From Collinsella sp. An268 (GTDB taxonomy: Bacteria > Actinomycetota > Coriobacteriia > Coriobacteriales > Coriobacteriaceae), in contig NZ_NFJH01000002.1 of the NCBI RefSeq assembly GCF_002159765.1, positions 186,001 to 250,000 on the forward strand: 64,000 nt of DNA, given 5' to 3'. The position numbers were made by a program, and so were the translations under genes. The notes under the pieces were generated by a model. That model was not told the DNA's origin. It saw only the letters and a list, made by a program, of their open reading frames with translations, and searched no databases. Numbering within the stretch: position 1 is the stretch's first letter; each line of letters opens with the position of its first letter. Below are positions 51,450-61,040 of the stretch, piece by piece.

Positions 51450-52763
51450 CTATTCCGAGGATTCGTCCTCTTCTCGCGCCCGCTTCGGCTTGTAGGCGAT
51501 GCCCTGCGGGCGCTCGAGGCCCGACCGGTCGCGCCTGAGGATGCGCCCGAAGTTGGCGCGCCAGCGCACCGCGCGGCGGTAGATGCTCTCGCCGGATGCC
51601 GAGCGCATGCCCATGCAGGGCGCGGCGATGAGGACGGGCAGCAGGTACTCGATGCCGCGCCAGATGACGAGGCCGGCGGAGAGGTGCCAGCCGAACATGC
51701 CGCCGAAGAGGTAGCTGAAGCCCACCTCGGCACCGCCGGCGCCGCCGGGGAGCGGGATGGCGTTGACCAGGAGTTCGACCATGGAGCCCGATGCGAGGCA
51801 GATGACGAGGTCCGCCTCGAGGCCGAAGGCCCTGAGAACGAAGTAGGGGAGCGCGTACATGCAGCCGAGCTGCACCAAGGTGATGAGCTCGGCGGCGATG
51901 AGGACGCGCGGGTGCGCGGCGCCGTTGCGGAAGGCGCGGGCGAACGTGTCCACCTGCGTGCTGACGAGACCGCGGAAGCGCTCGCAGCGCTCCTCGCTCA
52001 CGAGGTGGAGGGCGCGCCCCGCGCGCAGCGCCGCGTGGGCGATCGCCATGATGGGGCGCGGGAGCAGGCAGATGAGGATCGCGACCGACACCTGCACGAA
52101 CTTGACCGCGAACATGAAGATGCCGATGAGGGTGACATCGAGCCCCAGGATGCGCACGTCGGCGAAGGTCTCGAGGAAGTACCCGCCGCAGAGCACGAGC
52201 ATGATGGCGGCGAAGATGCCCTCGCCCGCCTCGTAGAGCGTGAAGCGCATGGACTGCAGCGCCGTCGCCTCGGCGGGGGAGAGCCCAGCGCGCGTCAGGC
52301 GGTAGATCTGCGAGGGGATGACGCCGGCGCCGCCGGGGGTGAGGCGCATGAAGAAGACGCCGGAGGCCTCGACGCTCATGAGGTCCCGGTAGCCCACGGG
52401 TGAGTCGTGGTCGAGGGCGGCGAGCACCGCGAAGGCGAGGACGCCGAAGACGTAGTAGAAGAGGAAGCAGACGACGCCGGCGGCGATCCAGGCGAGGTCG
52501 ACCCCGACAAGGGCGCGTACAAAGTCGTCGGCCTGGCCGCTCACGACGAGGTAGACGACGTAGGCAACGGCGACGATGCCGAGGATGACGAAGGTGAAGC
52601 GCACCTGCTTCAAGGAGGATCGGTCCGCGCTGCGGTCGCGCGTCGACCACGCGTCGCCGACGTAGAGCTTGGGCGCGCCGGCCCTAGGAGCCCGCGCGGA
52701 GCCGCTCTTGGCGGCGCGATCCTTAGCGGGATGCAGGTTGTCTCGGTCGGGTCGTTTGGTCAC
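51450..52763 (-). CDS. flippase-like membrane protein (lysylphosphatidylglycerol synthase TM family)
   Basis: 437 aa with about eight helices. Family blocks: MRLTPGGAGVIPSQIYRL, and NAIPLPGGAGGAEVGFSYLFG. Such membrane domains (UPF0104/YbhN, MprF-like) move lipids across the bilayer. A hydrophilic N-terminal tail (~45 residues) and basic C-terminal tail; no synthase domain. GTG start at 52763 after AGGAAG. It lies 67 bp downstream of sufU on the same strand but is functionally unrelated. Confidence 0.83.
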   Translation of the reverse strand: MTKRPDRDNLHPAKDRAAKSGSARAPRAGAPKLYVGDAWSTRDRSADRSSLKQVRFTFVILGIVAVAYVVYLVVSGQADDFVRALVGVDLAWIAAGVVCFLFYYVFGVLAFAVLAALDHDSPVGYRDLMSVEASGVFFMRLTPGGAGVIPSQIYRLTRAGLSPAEATALQSMRFTLYEAGEGIFAAIMLVLCGGYFLETFADVRILGLDVTLIGIFMFAVKFVQVSVAILICLLPRPIMAIAHAALRAGRALHLVSEERCERFRGLVSTQVDTFARAFRNGAAHPRVLIAAELITLVQLGCMYALPYFVLRAFGLEADLVICLASGSMVELLVNAIPLPGGAGGAEVGFSYLFGGMFGWHLSAGLVIWRGIEYLLPVLIAAPCMGMRSASGESIYRRAVRWRANFGRILRRDRSGLERPQGIAYKPKRAREEDESSE

Positions 52764-52830
52764 GGTTGCTTCCTGTCGCCAAGGGTGTTCTCGCCAGTGT
52801 ACCCAGAATCGGCGGTGCCGCGACGCGCCC

Positions 52831-53250
52831 TTAGGAGAGGATGCCGTCGAGCGTGCGCCAGGCGAGCTCGGCGCACTTCACGCGGGCGGGCATATGGGAG
52901 ATGTCCTTCAGCTGCCCCGCCTCGTCGAGGTCGTCCATCTCGTCTGCGGTGAGCTCCTCGCCGCGGATCATCTTGAGGAAGAGGCCCGAGAGGCGGCGCG
53001 CCTCCTCGACGGTCTCGCCGGTGACGAGCTCGGCCATGATGTCGGCGGACGCTTGGCTGATGGCGCAGCCGTGGCCGGTGAAGCTCGCCTCCTCGATGAC
53101 GCCGTCCTCCACGCGCAGCTGGAGCGTGAGCTCGTCGCCGCAGCTGGGGTTGATGCCGTCGTGCGAGTGGGTGGGGGCGTCCATCTCATACTTGTAGTCC
53201 GGATGGGTGCTGTGCTCCATGAAGGTGGTCGAGCTGTAGATGTTGGCCAT
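52831..53250 (-). CDS. sufU: Fe-S assembly scaffold/sulfur acceptor SufU
   Basis: 139 aa. Zinc-site ligands of SufU are present: Cys37 and Asp39 (NPSCGDE), Cys62 (GHGCAIS) and Cys126. The ~18-residue insertion between the second and third Cys (GLFLKMIRGEELTADE) is typical of SufU versus IscU. It accepts sulfur from SufS. ATG 53250 has GAAGGAGC upstream; separated from sufS by the foldback element. Confidence 0.92.
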   Translation of the reverse strand: MANIYSSTTFMEHSTHPDYKYEMDAPTHSHDGINPSCGDELTLQLRVEDGVIEEASFTGHGCAISQASADIMAELVTGETVEEARRLSGLFLKMIRGEELTADEMDDLDEAGQLKDISHMPARVKCAELAWRTLDGILS

Positions 53251-53278
53251 GGCGGTGCTCCTTCGGCGTATGTGGCGT

Positions 53279-53375
53279 ATTTGGGGACGGGGTCGTTTTG
53301 ACGCATGGGGGGCAGATGGGCACGGGGCATCCCCGCCCCGTGCCCAAGTGGGGCATTTTGACCCCGTCCCCAAAT
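53279..53375. repeat. 97-bp foldback element within the suf operon
   Basis: Outer arms ATTTGGGGACGGGGTC (53279-53294) and GACCCCGTCCCCAAAT (53360-53375) are perfect reverse complements. An inner hairpin GGGCACGGGGC (53318-53328)/GCCCCGTGCCC (53335-53345) lies inside. No ORF. It sits between sufS and sufU on the same transcript. Confidence 0.78.
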
Positions 53376-53404
53376 GACTCATTCAGATGACTCGGGGGTG
53401 CCCC

Positions 53405-54748
53405 TTAGGCGTGGAAGGTCTTCCAGACGGCGCCGAGGCCGTCGACGAGGCGGTCCACGTCGGACTGGTCGTTGTAGAAAGCGAGGCTGGCGCGGCAGCA
53501 GGCGAGGTTCTCGCAGCCGAGCCACGCGAGCAGCGGCTGCGCGCAGTGGTGGCCGGCACGGATGCAGACGCCCTGCATGTCGAGGATGCTCGCCACGTCG
53601 TGCGGGTGGATGCCCCGGACGTTGAAGCTGATGACGCCGTGGTGGCGGTCCCAGTAGATGGAGCCGAGGATGTCCACGTACGGCAGCTCGACCATGCGGC
53701 TCATGGCGTAGTGGACGAGCGCCTTCTCGCGCGTGAGGACGTTCTCGTAGCCCACCAGCTCGGTCAGGTAGCTGAGGGCGACGCCCGTGGCGTAGATGCC
53801 GGCGGCGTCCTGCGTGCCCGCCTCGAACTTCTCGGGCACGGGGGCCCAGCGGGCGTCCTGCTCCGTCACGGAGTCGATCATCTCGCCGCCGGTGAGGAAG
53901 GGCTCGGAGCGGTCGAGGAGCTCAGATTTGCCCCAGAGCACGCCGACGCCCATGGGCCCGAGCGCCTTGTGGGCGGAGAACGCGAGGAAGTCCGCCCCGA
54001 GCTCGCGCACATCGACGGGCATGTGGGGGACGGACTGCGCCGCGTCGACGACCATGTAGCCGCCGTGGGCGTGCACCGCCCGGGCGAGCTTCTCGATGGG
54101 GACGCGGCAGCCGAAGACGTTCGACACCTGCGTGGCGGCGACAATCCTGGTGCGCGGGCCGATCTTCGCGGCGATCTCCTCGTCCGTGAGCTCGCCCGTC
54201 TTGGTGGGGTAGAGGTAGACGAGGGTGGCGCCGGCGGCGCGGCACGCCTGCTGCCAGGGGATGAGGTTGGAGTGGTGCTCCATGATGGTGATGGCGACCT
54301 CGTCGCCCGGACGGAGCACCGTGGGCGCGAACGCCTTCGCCACGAGGTTGAGCGACTCGCTCGTGTTGCGGGTGAAGACGATCTCGTGCGCGCGGGGCCG
54401 CCCGCCCTCGTCCACGGCCCCGATGAGCGCGGCGACGCGGTCGCGGACCCGGGCGATGGCCTCGGTCGCCTCGACCGAGAGCTCGTAGAGGCCGCGCAGG
54501 GGGTTGGCGTTCATGGTCTCGTAGAAGCGGCGCTGGGCGTCGAGCGCGCACGCGGGGCGCTGCGCCGTGGCGGCACTGTCGAGAAACGCGAGGTCCGGAC
54601 GGCCGGCGAGCAGCGGAAAGTCAGCCTTGTAGGGGTTGGCGGCGATGTCGGTCGCCGGCCAGGCGCGGGACGCCTCGTCGGACGCGTCGAGCACGGGCGC
54701 GCCCGGCGCGGTGCAGGTGTCGCAGGTTACGTGCTCGGTATCGATCAT
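53405..54748 (-). CDS. sufS: cysteine desulfurase SufS
   Basis: 447-aa PLP enzyme. Pyridoxal Lys in FSAHKALGPMG; EHHSNLIPW, and the persulfide Cys in ACCRASLAFYN near the C-terminus. An N-terminal extension of ~45 residues contains CDTC and may be regulatory or unstructured. Stop and sufD ATG: sufD stop overlaps the sufS start (4 bp, ATGA), so the genes are coupled. Confidence 0.93.
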   Translation of the reverse strand: MIDTEHVTCDTCTAPGAPVLDASDEASRAWPATDIAANPYKADFPLLAGRPDLAFLDSAATAQRPACALDAQRRFYETMNANPLRGLYELSVEATEAIARVRDRVAALIGAVDEGGRPRAHEIVFTRNTSESLNLVAKAFAPTVLRPGDEVAITIMEHHSNLIPWQQACRAAGATLVYLYPTKTGELTDEEIAAKIGPRTRIVAATQVSNVFGCRVPIEKLARAVHAHGGYMVVDAAQSVPHMPVDVRELGADFLAFSAHKALGPMGVGVLWGKSELLDRSEPFLTGGEMIDSVTEQDARWAPVPEKFEAGTQDAAGIYATGVALSYLTELVGYENVLTREKALVHYAMSRMVELPYVDILGSIYWDRHHGVISFNVRGIHPHDVASILDMQGVCIRAGHHCAQPLLAWLGCENLACCRASLAFYNDQSDVDRLVDGLGAVWKTFHA

Positions 54749-56028
54749 ACGAGCTCCTCCTCAAAATGGTCGACCATGCGCCCCGCCAGACGGCAGACGG
54801 CGGCGCGCGCGTCGTCGGTGGGTGCGGTGAGCGCGGCGTCCTCGAGCTTGGCGCGCAGGAACAGCGCCTCGGCCTCGGCGGGCGAGATGCCACGGCACGT
54901 GAGGTAGAAGAGCTGGTCGGGGCGGACGTGCCCGATGGTGGCGCCGTGGTTGCCCGCCACGTCGTCCTCGTCGCAGAGGATGGTGGGGACGGTCTTGTTG
55001 TCCACGCCCTCGCTGGCGAGAAGCACGGTCTCGCGCTCGGTTCCCTCGGAGCCCTTGCAGCCGTGCACGAGGTCGATGGTCCCGCGGAGGACCTTCTTCG
55101 AGGTGCCGGCGAGGACGCCGTTGGCGAGGATGTTGGAGATGGTCTTGCGCCCGCGGTGGCGGACGGTGTAGGCGAAGTCGCGCCGCTCGGCGCCGGCGGC
55201 GAGGTAGCTCGTATCGATGTCGACGCGCGCGGTGTCGCACCTCAGGTCGCAGGCCATGCCGGTGTAGGTGGCGCCGCCCCCGAGCACCACGTGGCGCACG
55301 GTCACGCGGGCGCCCTCGTCGAGCACGTAGCCCTCGTCGTCGATGACGACGGTGCCGGGCAGCGCCGTCACGTACACGGTGACCGTCACCCGGGCGCGGG
55401 CCCCGGCAAAGACGCGCAGCGCCGAGCCGATGAGCGCCGGCGCGTCCTCGGCGCCGAAGTCGTCCGTGCCGTCGAGGACGACGTCGAGGGCGAGGGTGGA
55501 GTCGGGCGCGGCGACCACGTCGAGGCTCGCGGCCGAGGCGCGGCCCGCCTCGGCGGGGACGCTCACCTGGGCGCGCCCGCTCTCGCCCGCCTCGGTGCCC
55601 AGAAGCACGGTCTCGCCGGCGAGGAAGTTGAGGTAGGCGCGCGCATCGCGGCCCACGCCGGTCTCGAAGGCGGCGGCCACGTCGCCTTCGACCTCCTCGC
55701 GGCAGGCGCGCTCCTGATAGCGGGAGAGCGCCGGGATGTCGAGGTCGCCGAGGTCGCCCGATGCGTCCGTACGGGTGCCTCCCAGCGCGGCGGCGCGCAC
55801 GCAGGCGCGACCGTCCGCCTCGGCGCCGGCGCCGAGGCGGTCCTGCAGCTCGGCCACGGCGACCTCAAAGGCGCGCGCGTGGTCGAAGAGCGCCTGCGGG
55901 GCGTCGATATCGGCTGCGCCCGCGCGCTCGAGGTCGGCGGGAATCTCGATGGTGGTGTCGTTCATCTTGAGCCAGCTCCAGGTTGGGGCGGGCATCGCGC
56001 TTGCGTGGCGTATGGTGAGAGCGTCCAT
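54745..56028 (-). CDS. sufD: Fe-S cluster assembly protein SufD
   Basis: 427 aa, beta-helix family of SufB/SufD. The C-terminal half (NHGATIGHVRPDQLFYLTCRGISPAEAE) matches the SufBCD C-terminal domain; the N-terminal half is more divergent. SufD partners SufB and SufC as a scaffold. ATG 56028 has AAAGGAG upstream with a long spacing. In the sufC-B-D-S-U order. Confidence 0.9.
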   Translation of the reverse strand: MDALTIRHASAMPAPTWSWLKMNDTTIEIPADLERAGAADIDAPQALFDHARAFEVAVAELQDRLGAGAEADGRACVRAAALGGTRTDASGDLGDLDIPALSRYQERACREEVEGDVAAAFETGVGRDARAYLNFLAGETVLLGTEAGESGRAQVSVPAEAGRASAASLDVVAAPDSTLALDVVLDGTDDFGAEDAPALIGSALRVFAGARARVTVTVYVTALPGTVVIDDEGYVLDEGARVTVRHVVLGGGATYTGMACDLRCDTARVDIDTSYLAAGAERRDFAYTVRHRGRKTISNILANGVLAGTSKKVLRGTIDLVHGCKGSEGTERETVLLASEGVDNKTVPTILCDEDDVAGNHGATIGHVRPDQLFYLTCRGISPAEAEALFLRAKLEDAALTAPTDDARAAVCRLAGRMVDHFEEELV

Positions 56029-56089
56029 CAGCGTGCGCTCCTTTCGTAAGAGGCGGCGGGAGCCGGCAGGGCGGCGGGTTTGGCGCGCA

Positions 56090-57502
56090 TCAGCCGATCG
56101 CCCCTTCCATCTCGAGCTTGATGAGGTTGTTCATCTCGACGGCGTACTCGAGCGGCAGCTCCTTGGCGACGGGGTTCGCAAAGCCGTTCACGATCATGGC
56201 TCGCGCCTCCTCCTCGGAGATGCCGCGGCTCATGAGATAGAAGACCTTGTCGTCGCCGATGCGCCCGATGGTCGCCTCGTGGCCGATGTCGACGTTTTTG
56301 GCGCGCACGTCCATCGCGGGGATGGTGTCGGAGCGGCTCTGGTCGTCGAGCATGAGCGACTGGCACGAGACCGTGGCCTGCGCGCCCTCGGCGGCGGGCG
56401 TCACCACGATGGACGAGCGGAACGTCTGGATGCCTCCGCCCTTGGAAATGCCCTTGGTCTCCACGGTCGCGCGCGTATCAGGCGCCGCCATGACCACCTT
56501 GGTTCCGGTGTCGAGGTTCTGGCCCGCGCCGGCAAACGTGATGCCCGTGAAGCTCGAGCGGCTGCGGGCGCCCGTAAGCACGCTCATGGGGTAGAGGTAG
56601 CCCACGTGGCTGCCAAACGAGCCGGAGATCCATTCGATCTCGCCGTCCTCCTCGACGCGTGCGCGTTTGGTGTTCAGGTTGTACATGTTCTTCGACCAGT
56701 TCTCGATGGTCGAGTAACGCAGGTGCGCGCGCTTGCCCACAAAGAGCTCCACGGCGCCCGCGTGCAGGTTGGCGACGTTGTACTTGGGCGCGGAGCAGCC
56801 CTCGATGAAGTGCAGGTCGGCGTCGTCCTCCACGATGATGAGCGTGTGCTCGAACTGCCCGGCGCCGCGCGCGTTCAGGCGGAAGTAGCTCTGCAGGGGG
56901 AAGTCGAGCTTCACGCCGGCGGGCACGTACACAAACGAGCCGCCGCTCCACACCGCACCGTGCAGCGCGGCGAACTTGTGGTCCGTTGGCGGGATGAGCG
57001 TCATGAACTTCTCGCGGATGAGCGCCTCCCATGTGGGCTCGTGGAGCGCCTCCTCGATGCCCGAGTAGACGATGCCCATCTTGGCGGCGGTGTCCTGCAT
57101 GTTGTGGTAGACGAGCTCGGAGTCGTACTGCGCGCCCACGCCGGCGAGGTAGCTCCGCTCGGCCTCGGGGATGCCCAGGCGCTCAAAGGTGTTCTTGATG
57201 TCGTCGGGCACGTCCTCCCAGGTGGCGGACTGGTCGGTGTTGGGCTTCACGTACGTGGCGATGTGGTCCATGTCGAGCCCGTCGATGGCGGGGCCCCACG
57301 TGGGGTCGGGGAAGCTCAGGTAGGTCTCGAGGGACTTGAGGCGGAAGTCGAGCATCCAGGCGGGCTCGTCCTTGCGCGCGGAGATCTCGCGCACGATGTC
57401 GGGCGTGAGGCCCTCTGCGAGGCGCTCGAAGCCCTCCTCGGAGTCCTTGAAGTCGTAGAGGCTGCGGTCGATGTCCGCGACCTCGGTGCGCTGTTTTGGC
57501 AT
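56090..57502 (-). CDS. sufB: Fe-S cluster assembly protein SufB
   Basis: 470 aa, close to the family length. GAVWSGGSFVYVPAGVK, the GCSAPKYNVANLHAG block and GHEATIGRIGDDKVFYLMSRGIS are SufB hallmarks. It is the cluster-building scaffold of SufBCD. ATG 57502 is preceded by TAAGGAGC. The sufC-sufB gap is 9 bp. Confidence 0.95.
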   Translation of the reverse strand: MPKQRTEVADIDRSLYDFKDSEEGFERLAEGLTPDIVREISARKDEPAWMLDFRLKSLETYLSFPDPTWGPAIDGLDMDHIATYVKPNTDQSATWEDVPDDIKNTFERLGIPEAERSYLAGVGAQYDSELVYHNMQDTAAKMGIVYSGIEEALHEPTWEALIREKFMTLIPPTDHKFAALHGAVWSGGSFVYVPAGVKLDFPLQSYFRLNARGAGQFEHTLIIVEDDADLHFIEGCSAPKYNVANLHAGAVELFVGKRAHLRYSTIENWSKNMYNLNTKRARVEEDGEIEWISGSFGSHVGYLYPMSVLTGARSRSSFTGITFAGAGQNLDTGTKVVMAAPDTRATVETKGISKGGGIQTFRSSIVVTPAAEGAQATVSCQSLMLDDQSRSDTIPAMDVRAKNVDIGHEATIGRIGDDKVFYLMSRGISEEEARAMIVNGFANPVAKELPLEYAVEMNNLIKLEMEGAIG

Positions 57503-57511
57503 GGGTGCTCC

Positions 57512-58345
57512 TTAGCGCTCGATGACGGGCGAGAGGTCTTCGGCGGTGAGCCCTGCGGTCGCAGCCGCAGCGGCGTCACCGGGCTCGGCACCCTCGGCTG
57601 CCCGCTCGAACGACTCGAAGCCGTTCTCGTCGATCCAACCGATGAGGTCGGCCGTGTCCTCACGCACCACGCGCCCGTCGACCATCACGTGGACGCGGTC
57701 GACATCGAGGTGCTCCAGGATGCGCGTGTTATGGGTGATGATGATGAGCGAGCCCTCGCACGTCTGGCGGTAGAGCTCCATGCCGCGCGAGACCACGCTG
57801 AGCGCGTCGACGTCGAGGCCGGAGTCGGTCTCGTCGAGGATGGCGAGCTTGGGCTGGAGCAGCAGCAGCTGGAGCATCTCGACCTTCTTCTTCTCGCCTC
57901 CCGAGAAGCCCACCCCGAGCTCGCGGTTGAGGTAGGCGGGGTCCATGTCGAGCTCGGCGCAGAGCTCCTTCACGCGGCGGCGGAACTCCTTGCCCTTGAG
58001 GGCGCGGTCGGGGCGCGCGGCGAGGGTGGCGCGCAAAAAGCTCGACAGCGGCACGCCGGGGATCTCGACGGGCGCCTGGAACGAGAGGAAGAGCCCGGCG
58101 CGCGAGCGCTTGTCGGGCGAAAGGTCGGTTACGTCCTCGCCGTCGAACATGATGGTGCCCGCCGTCTGCGTGTAGACGGGGTCGCCCATGATGACGTGGC
58201 CGAGGGTGGATTTGCCGGCGCCGTTGGGGCCCATGAGAACATGGGTCTCGCCGGCGGCGACGGAGAGGTCGACGTGGTGGAGGATCTCCTTCTCGTCGAC
58301 GGCGGCGGCAAGGCCGGTGACGGAAAGCAGGGGCGTGGTGGGCAT
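57512..58345 (-). CDS. sufC: Fe-S cluster assembly ATPase SufC
   Basis: 277-aa ABC-type ATPase. Walker A GPNGAGKST, signature FSGGEKKKVEM, Walker B LAILDETDSGLD. It drives SufBD conformational change. ATG 58345 has AAAGGCC upstream; a longer frame to 58363 exists. C-terminal tail (~25 residues, Ala/Glu-rich) is beyond the usual end. First gene of the suf operon, divergent from iscR. Confidence 0.94.
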   Translation of the reverse strand: MPTTPLLSVTGLAAAVDEKEILHHVDLSVAAGETHVLMGPNGAGKSTLGHVIMGDPVYTQTAGTIMFDGEDVTDLSPDKRSRAGLFLSFQAPVEIPGVPLSSFLRATLAARPDRALKGKEFRRRVKELCAELDMDPAYLNRELGVGFSGGEKKKVEMLQLLLLQPKLAILDETDSGLDVDALSVVSRGMELYRQTCEGSLIIITHNTRILEHLDVDRVHVMVDGRVVREDTADLIGWIDENGFESFERAAEGAEPGDAAAAATAGLTAEDLSPVIER

Positions 58346-58508
58346 GGTGGGCCTTTCTCGCAAACGGGTCTCGGCGGCGGGCGCGGGGCGCGACCCGCGC
58401 AGGGGCGGCTCTCGCCCGGGCGCGGGTCGCGCACCTCAAGTCGGGCGACCGCTAAACCCTATCAATTCTCTCGGAATAAGAATACGGTGAACCCGTGCCC
58501 CGTCAAGG

Positions 58509-58514
58509 TATAAT
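58509..58514 (+). promoter_or_regulatory. -10 element and possible Rrf2-type site before iscR
   Basis: TATAAT at 58509-58514, followed by CCGACTAATTCACTAGAATAT, which partly resembles the type-1 IscR consensus (GACT-N5-AGTC core with A/T flanks). If real it would allow the repressor to bind its own promoter and, on the other strand, influence sufC. Weak -35. Confidence 0.5.
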
Positions 58515-58590
58515 CCGACTAATTCACTAGAATATACCGGTGCGGCGCTCCGCCGCGTTGTCCGGTGCCTGCGAATCGAAAGGGGCGCGC

Positions 58591-59037
58591 ATGCTTATCT
58601 CGTCCAAAGGGCGCTATGCGCTCCGCCTCATGATCTACATCGCGGCCTTCGGGCGCGAGGACGGCCACAAGGTGGCCCTGCGCGAGGTCGCGGCGGGGGA
58701 GGACATCTCCCTTAAATACTTGGAGCAGCTCGTGCGCCCGCTCATGCAGGCGGGGTATTTGAAGAGCGTGCGCGGCAAGGGCGGAGGGTACGTGCTCGCG
58801 CGTCCCGCGGACGAGATCCGCGCCGGCGACATCCTGCGGGTTGCCGAGGGCACGACGGCGCCCGTGGCGTGCGAGGGAATCGACGGCGCCTGCTACCGCG
58901 CGGGCCTGTGCTCGACGGTCAAGTTCTGGCAAGGGCTGGACGACGTGATCGAGCGCTACGTCGACGGCGTGACGCTCGCCGACCTCGCCCGCGTGCCGGA
59001 GATCAAGCTCGACGTCGACCTCACGGGTGTTGCGTAG
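58591..59037 (+). CDS. iscR: Rrf2-family Fe-S regulator (IscR-like)
   Basis: 148 aa. N-terminal winged helix (SSKGRYALRLMIYIA, ISLKYLEQLVRPLMQAGYLKSVRGKGGGY) and three Cys at 94, 101 and 107 with spacing C-x6-C-x5-C, as in [2Fe-2S] IscR. ATG 58591 has AAAGGGG upstream. Divergent from sufCBDSU, so it is the likely regulator of Fe-S assembly. Confidence 0.9.
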   Translation: MLISSKGRYALRLMIYIAAFGREDGHKVALREVAAGEDISLKYLEQLVRPLMQAGYLKSVRGKGGGYVLARPADEIRAGDILRVAEGTTAPVACEGIDGACYRAGLCSTVKFWQGLDDVIERYVDGVTLADLARVPEIKLDVDLTGVA

Positions 59038-59211
59038 GCGTCGTATGCTCGCCCGCGTCAAACATCCCGACGCTGACGCTCAAGATACGTGCTGAACTGC
59101 GGCGCCGTAACAGCCGCTCCGCTGCGTTCAGTCGCGTAGACGGGGCCCGTCGTGGGCATTCAAGCTTAACTTCAACCTTAATTGACTTATCTGAAGACCT
59201 CGGGGATTCGC

Positions 59212-59240
59212 TTGACCAAAATTGGCGGCCCCCGGATACT
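59212..59240 (+). promoter_or_regulatory. promoter of the LPXTG protein gene
   Basis: TTGACC (59212-59217), 17-bp spacer, GATACT (59235-59240), with a leader of ~72 nt and GAGGAGG before the ATG at 59319. Confidence 0.65.
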
Positions 59241-59318
59241 CGTTGGAACCTCTGCGCGCCTCGCGCACCCGTACCCGAACCGCACCTGCCCCAAGAGGGC
59301 CGGAGACGAGGAGGATTC

Positions 59319-61040
59319 ATGCGTATCCCGCACTATGCTGTGCTCGCCGGACTGGTCGGCGCGCTCGCCCTGGGCAGCGTCGCCGCCCCCGTGACCGCGC
59401 ACGCCGAGGAGGCGGTGCCCGCCGCCGTAGACGCGGCGCCGGCGGCTACGGAAGGCGACGGCACGACGGATGACTTCGCGCCCGAGAGCGCGGGCGTGTC
59501 GGTTCCCACCGATTACGATAAGGCCGACTTCTACGAGGCTGCCCCGCTGGCGAACACCCTCGCCACCGCACGTGTGGCGCGCACCGGCGTGACGGGCGCC
59601 ACCGACGAGATGAAGTATTTCACGCTCTACGAGAGCGGCCAGAACTACGACCAGGGCTTCTCGCGCTGGGACGGCTACCATGCGATGGGCTACTACCAGT
59701 TCGACCGTCGCTATTCGCTCGTGGCGCTCATGCGCTACTGCTACAACTACGACCCGGTGACGTTCGCGATGTTCAAGCCGCTCATCGACCGCGGCGCCGA
59801 GCTCTCGAACGCGAGCACGGTGATCTTCGACACGGCGACGGGCCGCCTGACCGAGATCGGCCAGCTGGCGGAGGACGCCTGGCATGCGGCCTATGCGGCG
59901 GACCCGGCGACTTTCGCCGCCCTGCAGGACAGCTATGCCATCAGCAACTACTACATGCCGACCGAGAACTGGCTGAGAAGCGCTCTCGGGATCGACATCT
60001 CCGGCCGTGCCGACTGCGTGAAGGGCCTTGTCTGGAGTATGTCGAACCTGTTTGGCACGGGCGGGGTCAAGACCTACCTGCGGGCTGCGAACCTGTCGAA
60101 CGACATGAGCGACCGAGCGTTTGTAAACGCCCTTGTGGATTCGCTGCCGTCGACGCTTGCAGCGAACAACCCCAACACGCAGTACCATCAGAGCTGGATC
60201 AACCGCTACGAGAAGGAGCGCGCGACCTGCCTCGCCTATATCGCCGAGGACGAGGCGCAGGCCTCGCAGCCTGGTACCGATGAGCCCGCGGGCGACGTTG
60301 ACGGTGGCGGTGCGGGCGATAACCAGGGCACAGGCGGCGTCGAGACCCCGGGTGACGGCTCGACCGACGTGCCGGCCGGCGACCAGGGCGACGGCTCGCA
60401 TGACGAGGGCGGCTCTGCCGACGGCGACGCATCCAGCGATTCCTCGGCGCCCGCAGGCGGCGAAGGGTCTGACGACACCCCGGGTGATGCCTCAGGCGAC
60501 GCCTCCGATGGCACCGGCTCTGCCGACGATTCGGCTGCAGACGGCGCCGTGGATAACGATTCGGATGACGCCGCCGACAGCGATGACGGCGTGACGGACG
60601 TGACGCCCGCCCCCATCCAGCCGGCGCCGCCCGCTTCCAATAACGCGGCCGGCAATACGACGTCGCCCGATGGCGGTGCGCAGACCGACGGCTCGTCTTC
60701 CAACGATGCGACGAGCGGCACCGGGTTAGATGACGGCACCGCGAATAACACGACCACGGGCAACGGCGAAGACAACGCTTCGAAGACGGATAACGCACCC
60801 AAGACGGAGCAGCCGTCCGATAATGGCGGCAAGACGAGCACGTCGACTAGTGCGAATGCGTCGACCAACGCTAACGCGTCGACCAAGGCGAACGCCGACG
60901 CCAAGCGCCTCCCCAAGACCGGTGACGCTGCCGGCTTGATGGCCATGGTTGCGGCGGGCACGGCGATGCTCGGCGGCGCATCGCTCCTGGCGGCCAAGCG
61001 CTTCTCCGGCAGCGCTGACAAGGACGCTTCCGACAACTAA
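59319..61040 (+). CDS. LPXTG-anchored surface protein with lysozyme-like N-terminal domain
   Basis: 573 aa. Signal peptide (1-29), then a domain of ~220 residues with YFTLYESGQNYDQGFSRWDG and GYHAMGYYQFDRRYSLVAL, which looks like the E-SG and GYxQF marks of lysozyme/transglycosylase folds (inference). Residues ~310-525 are a Gly/Asp/Ser/Thr-rich low-complexity spacer. LPKTG sortase signal near 531-535, a membrane helix and a basic tail close it. GAGGAGG precedes the ATG. Likely wall-anchored and exposed. Confidence 0.87.
   Translation: MRIPHYAVLAGLVGALALGSVAAPVTAHAEEAVPAAVDAAPAATEGDGTTDDFAPESAGVSVPTDYDKADFYEAAPLANTLATARVARTGVTGATDEMKYFTLYESGQNYDQGFSRWDGYHAMGYYQFDRRYSLVALMRYCYNYDPVTFAMFKPLIDRGAELSNASTVIFDTATGRLTEIGQLAEDAWHAAYAADPATFAALQDSYAISNYYMPTENWLRSALGIDISGRADCVKGLVWSMSNLFGTGGVKTYLRAANLSNDMSDRAFVNALVDSLPSTLAANNPNTQYHQSWINRYEKERATCLAYIAEDEAQASQPGTDEPAGDVDGGGAGDNQGTGGVETPGDGSTDVPAGDQGDGSHDEGGSADGDASSDSSAPAGGEGSDDTPGDASGDASDGTGSADDSAADGAVDNDSDDAADSDDGVTDVTPAPIQPAPPASNNAAGNTTSPDGGAQTDGSSSNDATSGTGLDDGTANNTTTGNGEDNASKTDNAPKTEQPSDNGGKTSTSTSANASTNANASTKANADAKRLPKTGDAAGLMAMVAAGTAMLGGASLLAAKRFSGSADKDASDN

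Noticed and set aside
55736-58513. 925-codon open frame on the plus strand
   Set aside because: Antisense to sufC, sufB and sufD, which have clear family motifs.
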